From contig NZ_BMLY01000001.1 in assembly GCF_014645555.1 (NCBI RefSeq), positions 949,939 through 1,013,938 of the forward strand: DNA of 64,000 nucleotides, given 5' to 3'. Both the position numbers and the translations under genes were made by a program. This DNA comes from Silvimonas amylolytica (lineage in GTDB: Bacteria > Pseudomonadota > Gammaproteobacteria > Burkholderiales > Chitinibacteraceae). Below are positions 36,967-45,386 of this stretch, piece after piece (positions within the stretch are counted from its first letter, which is position 1; each line of letters opens with the position of its first letter). The notes under the pieces are model-generated. The model ran no database searches. It worked only from the letters and a program-made list of their open reading frames with translations, and was not told where the DNA came from.

Positions 36967-38253
36967 TCAATTGAGCGGAGGCAATGCTGAGGCACTGGAG
37001 GCGGGTGCAATCGCTTGATGTTTACGCAGCTCAGCCAGCGAAAAGCCGGACTCTGGCGCGTGCTTTCCTTGACCATATACGCTTTGCAGCAGGCCATCTG
37101 CCGTTGCCGTATCTACCCCTCTTCGCAATTCAGCGGGCGCCACTCCCGGTGAGGTATCCAGCCAGCGATAAAGAGCGGGGATGATCCGTCGTGGATTCTT
37201 GCTCGCCAGAGCGCGGCGCAGATCACGCCTTGCAGTTCTTTCAGGGTCAGGTTTTCTGGTTTGCAAATGCCAGGACCGGCTAGCACGCCACAACCTTGGC
37301 CCCAGCAGCCACAACGCCACCAGGGCGACCATGCAAGCGCCGGCATATTCGGCCAGTTGCTGCAGATCAAGGTGCCGAATGCGGGCCGGCGCGGGGGCAG
37401 AAGCCTCTGGTGGCAAGCCAACTTCCGGATGATATGAGGGTGTCGCTACGGCACTGAAGGTCACGGCCGGCGCCACCGCAGTGCGTAACTGACCAGCCCG
37501 GGTATCCCACCAGGCAATGCTCACCGCCGGCAAGGTATAGCTACCTGCCTTTTGGATGACGTAGGTGGCGGCATCTTGCCGCGTACTGCCAACAAAGCCC
37601 TGGCGGTCTTTGGTGATGTCCTTGATCTGACCTTGGCGCGGATAGACAGACAAGCCCTCGACCGGGCTGAATGGCGTGGGTGGCAGCATCATGCCCTGTA
37701 CGCCATCAGCACTGATGGTGATGGTTCGGGTGATGGCATCACCTTGCTTGAGGCCAGTGAGCGACCGGCTGATCTGCTGGCTGACTTGCAAGCGGGAAGT
37801 ACCGATCGCGTTTTCTGCACCCGCCGGGCGCTCCACTGCTTTAACTTTCAGCACTATTGGCGCGGTGTGTACGGTGACTTTGCCCGCCTGCCCCACCTGC
37901 AATTGCAGGGCAATGGCCGGGATGTGCAGATCCCCCCCCGCCTGGGCCGTAATCATGTAGTTCCGGGAAACACCAAACCAGCGCGCACCGTTGATATCGA
38001 CATTGAGGTTATCAGCCGTGTCACTAGGCGGACTGACAATGGCGCCAGGGACATCAATGGGTGGGTAAACCGGCGCACCGGTAAACCAGGTGGTGGTCAG
38101 AGCGTCGACCACCAGTTTGACGGGTTGACCGGGCTGAACCGGCCCGGCAGGCTCAAGATGTACCCTTGCCATGCTACGCGCAGCATCAGCCCAGGATGCG
38201 CCCGCCAGCAACAAGCTCATCACCACGAACAGCACGCGTATCCATGCTGTCAT
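36967..38253 (-). CDS. batD: BatD-like membrane protein
   Basis: A 428-residue protein, last gene of a moxR-bat type operon. A signal peptide (MTAWIRVLFVVMSLLLAGAS) is followed by a periplasmic region of beta-sandwich domains (VHLEPAGPVQPGQPVKLVVD, GDAITRTITISADGVQGM, FVGSTRQDAATYVIQKAGSY). One membrane helix near residue 315 (AGACMVALVALWLLG) leads to a cytoplasmic tail. This matches BatD (DUF7939-type) architecture, although it is shorter than many. Its ATG overlaps the stop of the VWA-TPR gene (ATGA). The Bat proteins are linked to stress or oxygen tolerance in Bacteroides; the role in proteobacteria is not well known. Confidence 0.8.
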   Translation of the reverse strand: MTAWIRVLFVVMSLLLAGASWADAARSMARVHLEPAGPVQPGQPVKLVVDALTTTWFTGAPVYPPIDVPGAIVSPPSDTADNLNVDINGARWFGVSRNYMITAQAGGDLHIPAIALQLQVGQAGKVTVHTAPIVLKVKAVERPAGAENAIGTSRLQVSQQISRSLTGLKQGDAITRTITISADGVQGMMLPPTPFSPVEGLSVYPRQGQIKDITKDRQGFVGSTRQDAATYVIQKAGSYTLPAVSIAWWDTRAGQLRTAVAPAVTFSAVATPSYHPEVGLPPEASAPAPARIRHLDLQQLAEYAGACMVALVALWLLGPRLWRASRSWHLQTRKPDPERTARRDLRRALASKNPRRIIPALYRWLDTSPGVAPAELRRGVDTATADGLLQSVYGQGKHAPESGFSLAELRKHQAIAPASSASALPPLN

Positions 38254-39848
38254 GGCTTTTTCTCCGCCGCTTCAATGGCGAACTTCTGCCGCAGAAAATC
38301 TGCGGGCGTGGTGTGTAGATTGCGCATCCACAATTCAGTATCCAGTGCTTTGCGTTGCGCTTGCGTCAGCTTCACCACCTTGCCTTTGTCACCCTTTTCA
38401 AATTTGAATTGATCGGGTTTGAGGTTGGGGGCTTCTTCCTCTTGAGACTGGTCTTTGTCTTTTTTGGGTTTGGGGATCAGGGCGGCAACCAGCGCGCGAT
38501 TGGCTTTGGCCTGAGCAAAGTCGGGTCGGTCTTTCAGTGCGTTGTCGTAAGCAGCAACGGCATGCGGATAGTCTTTCATGCGCGCATAACAGTTACCCAT
38601 CATGAAAAATGCTTCTGGCGTTTGCAGATTGGCAAACGCGGTCAGCGCAGCCTGATAGTTGCCCGCTTTGTACCATGCCCAGCCTTGCCATTGCGGGTCA
38701 TCAAACAAAGCTGCGGCTTCTTGATACTGGCCATGCTCGTATGCCCAGCGCCCCTGCTGGTCGTGGGTGAGAAACGCATCTTGCCAACGCAACTCAAAAG
38801 CCCAGGCCTGATGTGGGGACGCAAAGACACCAGCCAGCAACACGACCGGCAACCAGCGCACAACCCATCCGCGCCGGAACCAGAACAGGGCAAAGAACGC
38901 TAGCGGGAAGCTGAGGTAATACCCCGCTTCTTTCCAGCGTACTTGGGCGTTGCGTTCTTCGGCGGCCTGCATATGGCTGACTGCCCGGCGTTGTACCCAT
39001 TCAACGTCATCGTTATTGACCTGCACACTGGTCAATTCGACATCAGCGGCCTTGGCCGCGGCTTGCAATCCGGTGAGGTCAAAGCTACCCAGTACGGGTC
39101 GCCCGGCTTTGTCGGTGACTACGCCACCGCTGGCGTTGCGCAAAGGGCCGCCGTGCGATGTGCCGGCCGCGAGCAACAAGACTTGTGCACCTTGAGCACG
39201 AACGTCCCTGGCAAAGGCCGGAACCTGTGCGTGATCAAAGCCGTCGGTGCAGAAGACGACCGTCCCGGCCGCCGCTTCTTTGCTCAGAAGGATATGGGCC
39301 TGATCCAGCGCGCTCACGGCATTTTTGCCCGCCCTTGGCATGAGGGAGGTATCCAGCGCATCCAGAAACAGGTTCATGAACTCCGGATCATCGGTGGGCG
39401 GCACGACCATATACCCCGTACCCGCATAGACCACCAGGCCAGTACGAGAACCTGCGCGCACCTTCATCAGCTCTTTGACTTTCTGTTTACAGCGCTCAAG
39501 GCGGGTCGGCGGCACATCGGTCGCGTTCATGCTGGCCGATAGATCCAGTGCGACAACCATGGGCGCGGTGTCTTGCGAGAACGGCGGCGCTTCTTTTTCC
39601 CAGGTCGGGCCCGCTGCAGCGACACCTAGCAACATCAGGCACAGTGCGGTCAGGTGCACCGGTCTTACGCGCCAGAAGCGGCGTGGATCAACCAGCAGGT
39701 GCTGCAGCAAGTGTGGCGCAATAATGCCGCGCCAGCGGCGGCGCGGATCTGAAAGCCAGTGCCACAACAGCACTAGCACTAGCGCTGCGACGATCAGCCA
39801 CAGCCACTGTGGCCGCAAAAAATGAAAGGCGTCGAGATTGATATCCAT
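38250..39848 (-). CDS. VWA domain plus TPR membrane protein (BatB-BatC fusion)
   Basis: A 532-residue membrane protein. Two N-terminal helices (LWLIVAALVLVLLWHWL; LTALCLMLLGVAAAGP) precede a von Willebrand A domain with a complete-looking MIDAS (DLSASMNATD, later FCTDGFD). Two further helices near residues 310-345 are followed by TPR repeats (RWAYEHGQYQEAAALFDDPQ, PEAFFMMGNCYARMKDYPHA, VAAYDNALKDRPDFAQAKAN) and a charged Lys/Glu tail. BatB and BatC are separate genes in Bacteroides; here, as in many proteobacteria, they are one. The gene starts nine bases after the batA-type gene and overlaps batD by four bases. Confidence 0.88.
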   Translation of the reverse strand: MDINLDAFHFLRPQWLWLIVAALVLVLLWHWLSDPRRRWRGIIAPHLLQHLLVDPRRFWRVRPVHLTALCLMLLGVAAAGPTWEKEAPPFSQDTAPMVVALDLSASMNATDVPPTRLERCKQKVKELMKVRAGSRTGLVVYAGTGYMVVPPTDDPEFMNLFLDALDTSLMPRAGKNAVSALDQAHILLSKEAAAGTVVFCTDGFDHAQVPAFARDVRAQGAQVLLLAAGTSHGGPLRNASGGVVTDKAGRPVLGSFDLTGLQAAAKAADVELTSVQVNNDDVEWVQRRAVSHMQAAEERNAQVRWKEAGYYLSFPLAFFALFWFRRGWVVRWLPVVLLAGVFASPHQAWAFELRWQDAFLTHDQQGRWAYEHGQYQEAAALFDDPQWQGWAWYKAGNYQAALTAFANLQTPEAFFMMGNCYARMKDYPHAVAAYDNALKDRPDFAQAKANRALVAALIPKPKKDKDQSQEEEAPNLKPDQFKFEKGDKGKVVKLTQAQRKALDTELWMRNLHTTPADFLRQKFAIEAAEKKP

Positions 39849-39857
39849 GGCAGGGTC

Positions 39858-40859
39858 TCACGCCGCCAACGGCCGGCGCTTGGGACGCCGGATCAGGGTT
39901 ATCAATAGCATCAAGGCGTGGTAAATCACCAGAATCGCGCCGACCGCCATCAAAGGGAGGTAGAACAGTTCCCGCTTGGGCCGATGCGACTGCCGTTTCA
40001 CCTTGTCTGGCGTAATGCGGTCCAGCTCGGCATAGATGCGTTCCAGCGCGCTGAGGTTTTCTGCCCGGTAGGACTGCCCGCCCGTTGCGCCCGCAATCTT
40101 CTGCAAGGCAGCCAGATCGACTTTGTCTTCGCCGGTGGCTGCCGGGTCACCAATGCCGATGGTATGGATGATTAACCCTTTATCTTTGGCAATGCTGGCT
40201 GCTCTTTCAGGTGGGAGTTTGCTGGCGGTATCGCCGCCGTCCGTGAGCAGGATCAACACCTTCTCTTTGGCTTTGGATTTCTCGGTCATGCGGATGGCCA
40301 CACCAATCGCATCGCCAATGGCCGTTTGCGGGCCGGCCATGCCTATCTGTAATTCATCCAGCAGCAATTTGACGCTATCGTGATCCAGCGTCAGCGGTGC
40401 CTGGGGGAAGGCTGTGGCACCAAAGGCAATCAAACCGATGCGGTCATCTTTGCGGCGATCAACAAACGGGCCGATCACCTGTTTGGCGGCTTGCAGGCGG
40501 TTAAGACGCCGGCCATTGGCATCGACGTAATCCCGCGCTTCCATCGACTGAGACAGATCAATGGCCAGCAGCAGGTCGCGCCCGGCTTCAATCCGTTCGA
40601 CCGGCGGTTCGACATACACTGGCCGCATCATCGCCAGCACCAGTAAACCCCAGCAGACCGGTGCCAGCAAAAACTGCAACCAGTTGGCATGCATGACCAC
40701 CGCGCCTTTAGAGGGCCGGGTGCGTGCCAGCGCCGCCATGCGTTCAAACGCGGGCACACGCACCGCTGGCATGGTTTCGCGATAGACCGGCAAAAACAGC
40801 CAGATCAGCAACGGCAATGGCAGCGCGATGGCGGCAAGCGGGAATTCAAGCTGGTACAT
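39858..40859 (-). CDS. batA: VWA domain membrane protein (BatA-like)
   Basis: A 333-residue protein with two N-terminal helices (FPLAAIALPLPLLIWLFLPV; FLLAPVCWGLLVLAMM), a VWA domain with MIDAS motif DLSQSMEARDY and LLTDGGD, and a C-terminal helix (FYLPLMAVGAILVIYHALML) before a basic tail. This is the classic BatA layout. I use the ATG before YQLEFPL; it overlaps the end of the DUF4381 gene by 14 bases. An upstream TTG extension is unlikely. Confidence 0.88.
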   Translation of the reverse strand: MYQLEFPLAAIALPLPLLIWLFLPVYRETMPAVRVPAFERMAALARTRPSKGAVVMHANWLQFLLAPVCWGLLVLAMMRPVYVEPPVERIEAGRDLLLAIDLSQSMEARDYVDANGRRLNRLQAAKQVIGPFVDRRKDDRIGLIAFGATAFPQAPLTLDHDSVKLLLDELQIGMAGPQTAIGDAIGVAIRMTEKSKAKEKVLILLTDGGDTASKLPPERAASIAKDKGLIIHTIGIGDPAATGEDKVDLAALQKIAGATGGQSYRAENLSALERIYAELDRITPDKVKRQSHRPKRELFYLPLMAVGAILVIYHALMLLITLIRRPKRRPLAA

Positions 40860-41316
40860 GAGCAATCCAGCGACGCAACAGGGCAATCAGATCGGCGGTT
40901 TCAGCTGGCGGCCGCGCTTGCCAGGCCAAGGCTGGCAGCAATTGTCCAGGACCAGTGCTGAACGCAGTACCGCGCCAGGTACCATCCAGCCATTGCAGCC
41001 AGGCCGTGCCGCTCAGTTCAGCGACTTTTTCACGCGGGGCAATCACCAATCCCACCCGTTTAACCAGCGCTGGCAGCGCGCGCTGCGCGGCAAGCCGGGT
41101 AGCTTCATCGCCCAGGGCCGCCTCGATGGCCGCCAGTTCGGATAAAGCGGCCCGCCGCCATGCCTGAGCCTGATGGTGTCGCCACAGTCGCCACGCGCCC
41201 CAACCCACCAGCAGTAGCAACAGCACCGCAAGCACGGCCCAGCCCCAGGTCTGCGGCGTATAGGGCACTGGCGCGGGCGGCGTGATTTCCTGCAAGGCGG
41301 CCAATGGATTACTCAT
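40846..41316 (-). CDS. DUF4381 membrane protein
   Basis: A 156-residue protein with one membrane helix (TWGWAVLAVLLLLLVGWGAW) and a cytoplasmic helical domain (RRAALSELAAIEAALGDEAT, then WLQWLDGTWRGTAF). This is the DUF4381 layout found between DUF58 and batA genes in proteobacterial operons of this type. The ATG overlaps the DUF58 stop by four bases (ATGA). Function is unknown; a scaffold role with the VWA proteins is inferred from its place. Confidence 0.85.
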   Translation of the reverse strand: MSNPLAALQEITPPAPVPYTPQTWGWAVLAVLLLLLVGWGAWRLWRHHQAQAWRRAALSELAAIEAALGDEATRLAAQRALPALVKRVGLVIAPREKVAELSGTAWLQWLDGTWRGTAFSTGPGQLLPALAWQARPPAETADLIALLRRWIAHVPA

Positions 41317-42305
41317 CGGGCGTCTCCGGGCCGGTGCATGGCGGGCGGATGCGGCCGCCGCTCACCCAGCATGCGCCGCACTTGATCAAGCACGGGCATG
41401 CGGGCGTCCAGCCGCAATACGGGGATGCCGCTGCCTTTGAGCAGTTCAGTTGATTCTGCTTCCTGATCGCGGAACCAGGTTTCCACGGGCCGCCGGACCT
41501 GGCTTGCGTTGAAGTTAAACTCGGCTTGCAGATCACCACCCGTCAACACAATGCGCCCGGTGTTTTCAGGGAGTGACTGAAACAGCGGGTCGATGATCAT
41601 GGCGGCGACCACATCGTTGTGCACACCCAGTTGGCGAAGTAGCTGGCGGGTACGCAAATCAGCCCCGGCAAAATCACTTACCACGCATACCAGATAGTCA
41701 TGTCCGGCGATCCGCAACGCGTATTCCAGTGCAGCGTTCAATTGGCCGTCATTGGGTACGGCAGCGCTATTTGCGGTCAACGCCTGGTTCATGTCGGCCA
41801 GTGATGCCAGGATTTCCTTCACCCGGCTTTCGCTGCGCAATGCGCGGAACGGTTTAATGGTGCTGTCGTTGAACAACAGCGCGCCCACCCGGTCATCTCC
41901 TTGCAAGGCCATCCATGCGCCCAGCGCGGTCAGTTCGGCGGCGGCGACGGATTTCATTGCGTGTTGCGAGCCAAAAAACATGGAGATCCGCTGGTCCACC
42001 ACAAACAAAGTGGGCCGATCACGTTCTTCGGTATAAACGCGCACCAACGGTTTACCCATGCGCTGACTGGCTTTCCAGTCGATATGGCGTACATCGTCAC
42101 CGCGCAGATATCCGCGGATTTCTTCAAAATCAAGCCCGCGCCCCCGTAGTCGCGAGGCATGACGGCCCGCCAGCACACTGGCACGAGGCCGCCATGGATC
42201 AAACACCAGACCCGCGGCGGACTGGGCAAACCGCATCAACCAGGCCATATCAACCCAGACTGTGCCGATATCCGCTGCAGTGATCTCAGAAGTGGATGCC
42301 GCCAT
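41313..42305 (-). CDS. DUF58 domain-containing protein
   Basis: A 330-residue protein with the DUF58 signature: RGRGLDFEEIRGYLRGDDVR followed by HIDWKASQRMGKPLVRVYTE and ERDRPTLFVVDQRISMFFGS. The latter part is VWA-like, but the MIDAS is degenerate (DQRIS rather than DxSxS). It lies 10 bases after the MoxR ATPase gene, its usual partner. The pair may work in assembly or folding of metal-dependent VWA complexes, as suggested for MoxR systems. Confidence 0.92.
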   Translation of the reverse strand: MAASTSEITAADIGTVWVDMAWLMRFAQSAAGLVFDPWRPRASVLAGRHASRLRGRGLDFEEIRGYLRGDDVRHIDWKASQRMGKPLVRVYTEERDRPTLFVVDQRISMFFGSQHAMKSVAAAELTALGAWMALQGDDRVGALLFNDSTIKPFRALRSESRVKEILASLADMNQALTANSAAVPNDGQLNAALEYALRIAGHDYLVCVVSDFAGADLRTRQLLRQLGVHNDVVAAMIIDPLFQSLPENTGRIVLTGGDLQAEFNFNASQVRRPVETWFRDQEAESTELLKGSGIPVLRLDARMPVLDQVRRMLGERRPHPPAMHRPGDAR

Positions 42306-42315
42306 GACTCACCTG

Positions 42316-43296
42316 TTATGCCGGCACGGCGACGGATTGCACCAGTTTGTTGACGACCGCGTCGGCATCCAGGCCGTCGGCATAGGCATCGTAAGACAGC
42401 ACCAGACGATGGCGCAGCGCAGGCAAGGCCACCGCCCGGATATCATCCGGCGTGACGTGATCACGTCCTTCCAGCCAGGCATGGGCGCGGGCTGAGCGGT
42501 CCAGCGCAATCCCGCCTCGCGGGCTGGCGCCTACCGTGATCCATTTGGCCAGATCAGCATTCTTGCTGTGCGCAGCCCGGCTGGCCGTCAACAGATCGAC
42601 GATGTAGCGCTCAATCGCCTCGCTCACGTAGATGCCATGAATTTCTTGCCGCGCCGCAAAGACGTCACTTTGCGCAATCGCCTGCACGGTGTTTGGTGTA
42701 GCGCTGCCACTTTTGGCAAGCTCTTCGCCGCGTACAAGGCGCAGCACTTCCAGTTCGTCTGCATTGGCGGGATAAGTCACCCGCAGCTTGAGCAGGAATC
42801 GATCCATTTGCGCTTCTGGCAGCGGATAGGTGCCTTCCTGTTCGATCGGATTCTGGGTGGCGAGAACCATAAAGAGTTCTGGCATGGCATGGGTATTGCC
42901 ACCGACCGAAACCTGACGTTCTTCCATGGCTTCGAGCAATGCGGCCTGGACTTTGGCCGGGGCCCGGTTGATTTCATCGGCCAGGATCAGGTTGCCAAAA
43001 ATCGGACCAGCTTCAAAACGAAAGCGGTTTACGCCGTTTTCCTGGTACAGCATGTCCGAGCCGGTAATGTCGGCCGGCAACAAATCGGGGGTGAACTGGA
43101 TACGCCGCATATTGGCATCCAGGTTCGTGGCCAGCGCTTTGACCGCGCGGGTTTTGGCCAGACCGGGCAGGCTTTCCAGCAGCAAATGCCCGTTGGCGAG
43201 CAAGCCAATCAGCATCTGGCGGATTAGCGCCTGCTGGCCTTTGATCGAGATTTCCATCTGTTCTTGCAAACGCAGGATCGCGTCGCGGCTGCTCAT
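42316..43296 (-). CDS. MoxR-family AAA ATPase
   Basis: A 326-residue AAA+ ATPase. The Walker A region reads LLLESLPGLAKTRAVKAL, a GxPGxxKT variant with Ser in place of the usual Gly/Val. Walker B is LILADEINRAPAKVQAALLE, and the sensor/finger region is LATQNPIEQEGTYPLPEAQMDRF. MoxR ATPases act as chaperones for VWA-containing partners, several of which are encoded downstream. The ATG is preceded by GGAG at 12 bases; a longer frame start lacks similarity. It heads the six-gene operon and is separated from the sulfatase gene by a hairpin. Confidence 0.93.
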   Translation of the reverse strand: MSSRDAILRLQEQMEISIKGQQALIRQMLIGLLANGHLLLESLPGLAKTRAVKALATNLDANMRRIQFTPDLLPADITGSDMLYQENGVNRFRFEAGPIFGNLILADEINRAPAKVQAALLEAMEERQVSVGGNTHAMPELFMVLATQNPIEQEGTYPLPEAQMDRFLLKLRVTYPANADELEVLRLVRGEELAKSGSATPNTVQAIAQSDVFAARQEIHGIYVSEAIERYIVDLLTASRAAHSKNADLAKWITVGASPRGGIALDRSARAHAWLEGRDHVTPDDIRAVALPALRHRLVLSYDAYADGLDADAVVNKLVQSVAVPA

Positions 43297-43354
43297 GGAG
43301 ACAACACTCCTGCAAGGATTGGGCCTGACGGAACTGGCCCCTGCAAAGGCAAAC

Positions 43355-43393
43355 TGCATCCCCTCCGCCGAATATCGGGCAGAGGGGGATGCA
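43355..43393 (-). terminator. Stem-loop after the arylsulfatase gene
   Basis: Arms TGCATCCCC (43355-43363) and GGGGATGCA (43385-43393) pair, with further partial pairing inside. It starts 26 bases after the sulfatase stop. The minus strand continues GTTTGCCTTTGC, only weakly U-rich, so it is a probable but not ideal terminator. Confidence 0.55.
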
Positions 43394-43418
43394 AGTCTTT
43401 ACTCACGGTGCGAGCAGA

Positions 43419-45029
43419 TCAATCCGCACCGGCTTTGGCTGCCCGGCCGCGGGCCGCGTTGGCTTTGATCTGTTCATCCACGCTGGCCCGTACCTGGTCC
43501 ACGCTGAAGCTGGCCGGCTTCTGGCTAGGCGGATAAGCAATAAAGGTTTGCAGGAACTCGGCCGATTTTTGTACGCCGACATTGAGCAGATACACGTTCT
43601 TGGTGGTCCAGTCGTAATACTGGTCAGAGACCGTGTCAGCCCGCTCGTACGGGTCCATGCGCAGGTTGAAGATTTTTGGCACCCGCAAGCAGGTCAACGG
43701 GTTGGCCCACACAGCAAAGCCGCCCGGTGCACGTTGCTCGCAGAAGACAAATTTCCAGTCGTCGTGACGCATCGCGACCAGTACGCCGTCATCATCGAAG
43801 TAGAAGAAATCGTCTCGTGCGCCCTTGGGGGCCTGGCCTGTCAGGTACGGCAGCTGGTTATAGCCATCCAGATGGTTCTTGAAGGTCTGGCCACCAGACT
43901 TGGGTGCCCAGCCCTTGAGCAGGCGATCCTTGACTGTGGTATCGCCCGCAGCAGCCAGCAGGGTCGGGAACCAGTCCAGACCAGAGAACATTTCGTTGGA
44001 GACTTCGCCTGCCTTGATATGACCTGGCCAGCGTACAAAGGCCGGTACACGGAAGGCACCTTCCCAGTTGGTGTCTTTCTCGCTGCGGAACGGGGTAGTG
44101 GCGGCGTCCGGCCAGGAGAACTGGTTAGGGCCGTTGTCGGTGGTGTAAACCACGATGGTGTTGTCGGCAATGCCCAGGTCATCAACGGCCTTGAGCAGTT
44201 TGCCTACGTCCTGATCGTGTTCCCACATACCGTCTGCGTACTCGTTACCCGGCATACCGCTCTTGCCCTGGTATTCCTGGCGCACATGGGTAAACAAGTG
44301 CATCCGGGTGGTGTTCATCCAGACAAAGAACGGGGTGCCGGCCTTGACTTGCTTTTGCATGAAACCGATGGCGGCGTCCGTGGTTTCGTCGTCAATGGTT
44401 TCCATGCGCTTGCGGTTCAGCGGGCCGGTGTCTTCGATCTTGCCGTCTGCATAGGAGTGGATCACGCCGCGCGGCGAAAACTGCTTACTAAAGGCAGGAT
44501 CTTTAGGCCAGTACGGGCGCTCTGGTTCTTCTTCAGCGTTCAGATGGTACAGGTTGCCAAAGAACTCATCGAAACCGTGCGCGGTGGGGAGATACTCGTC
44601 CTTGTCGCCAAGGTGGTTCTTGCCGAACTGGCCGGTGGCATAACCTAGCGGTTTGAGCGCCTGGGCAATGGTGATGTTGGACTTTTGCAGACCCACTGCC
44701 ACCCCAGGCATGCCGACTTTGGATAGCCCGGTGCGCAGCGGCGATTCGCCGGTAATGAAGGTGGAGCGGCCAGCAGTACAACTGTTCTCGGCGTAGTAAT
44801 CCGTGAACATCATGCCTTCTTTGGCCATGCGATCAATGTTGGGTGTTCTGTACCCCACAAGACCATGCGTGTAGGCACTGATATTGGCCTGCCCAATATC
44901 ATCCCCGAAAATAACAAGGATGTTGGGCTTGCCTGACGTGGCAGCAAATGCAGGGCTTGCCACAAGCATGGCTAGCAACCCTCCCAGCAAAACCCGCCAC
45001 AGGTTCTTGAGCGTATTTATGTGGAGCAT
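43419..45029 (-). CDS. Exported arylsulfatase (Cys-type)
   Basis: A 536-residue periplasmic sulfatase of the alkaline phosphatase superfamily that would release sulfate from organic sulfate esters. The signal peptide ends ASPAFA. Metal ligands are visible in VIFGDDIG (D43-D44) and in TTDNGPN. The modified residue is C84 in SCTAGRST, a C-x-A-x-R variant of the CxPSR motif, to be converted to formylglycine; GQFGKNHLG supplies a conserved Lys-His pair. The ATG has GGAGGG nine bases upstream and is preferred over an upstream in-frame start. No formylglycine-generating enzyme gene lies in the window. Confidence 0.93.
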   Translation of the reverse strand: MLHINTLKNLWRVLLGGLLAMLVASPAFAATSGKPNILVIFGDDIGQANISAYTHGLVGYRTPNIDRMAKEGMMFTDYYAENSCTAGRSTFITGESPLRTGLSKVGMPGVAVGLQKSNITIAQALKPLGYATGQFGKNHLGDKDEYLPTAHGFDEFFGNLYHLNAEEEPERPYWPKDPAFSKQFSPRGVIHSYADGKIEDTGPLNRKRMETIDDETTDAAIGFMQKQVKAGTPFFVWMNTTRMHLFTHVRQEYQGKSGMPGNEYADGMWEHDQDVGKLLKAVDDLGIADNTIVVYTTDNGPNQFSWPDAATTPFRSEKDTNWEGAFRVPAFVRWPGHIKAGEVSNEMFSGLDWFPTLLAAAGDTTVKDRLLKGWAPKSGGQTFKNHLDGYNQLPYLTGQAPKGARDDFFYFDDDGVLVAMRHDDWKFVFCEQRAPGGFAVWANPLTCLRVPKIFNLRMDPYERADTVSDQYYDWTTKNVYLLNVGVQKSAEFLQTFIAYPPSQKPASFSVDQVRASVDEQIKANAARGRAAKAGAD

Positions 45030-45288
45030 GAAGGTAATCCCTCCGGCGAAGAGTGAGGTGGACTTTTTGGTCATCAGGCCGGCGGGGAATAGGAAGACTT
45101 ATCGGGTCCTGATGCAATAGCTTTCTATAGCATTAATTTTTTGGCCCAGCTTGATCTTTACTTACCTGACTCATAACAAAAAGAAGATTGCAAAAAAATG
45201 AAAAGGCAATCCGGTCGCCGGAATATCTTTGGCTTTGGAATGAGCGTTTTGATCCAGGAAGACGCAACCAAGATGGGGTTTACGCTGG

Positions 45289-45310
45289 ACCTCGCCTGGT
45301 TTGGCGAGGT
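45289..45310 (-). other. Hairpin in the 357-base gap between the spermidine-synthase-like and sulfatase genes
   Basis: An 8-bp perfect stem (ACCTCGCC / GGCGAGGT) with a six-base loop. A further weaker stem (GATCCAG / CTGGATC, about 45350-45385) lies right after the upstream gene stop. Neither has a T tract. The rest of the gap (45030-45386) is A/T-rich near the sulfatase start and probably holds its promoter. No gene is supported here. Confidence 0.4.
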
Positions 45311-45386
45311 GAGCACAATGCTTTTTCTCATGCTCAGCACAGGCGCGATCCAGGTGGCTCACGTGCTCGAGAGCTGGATCATCAAA

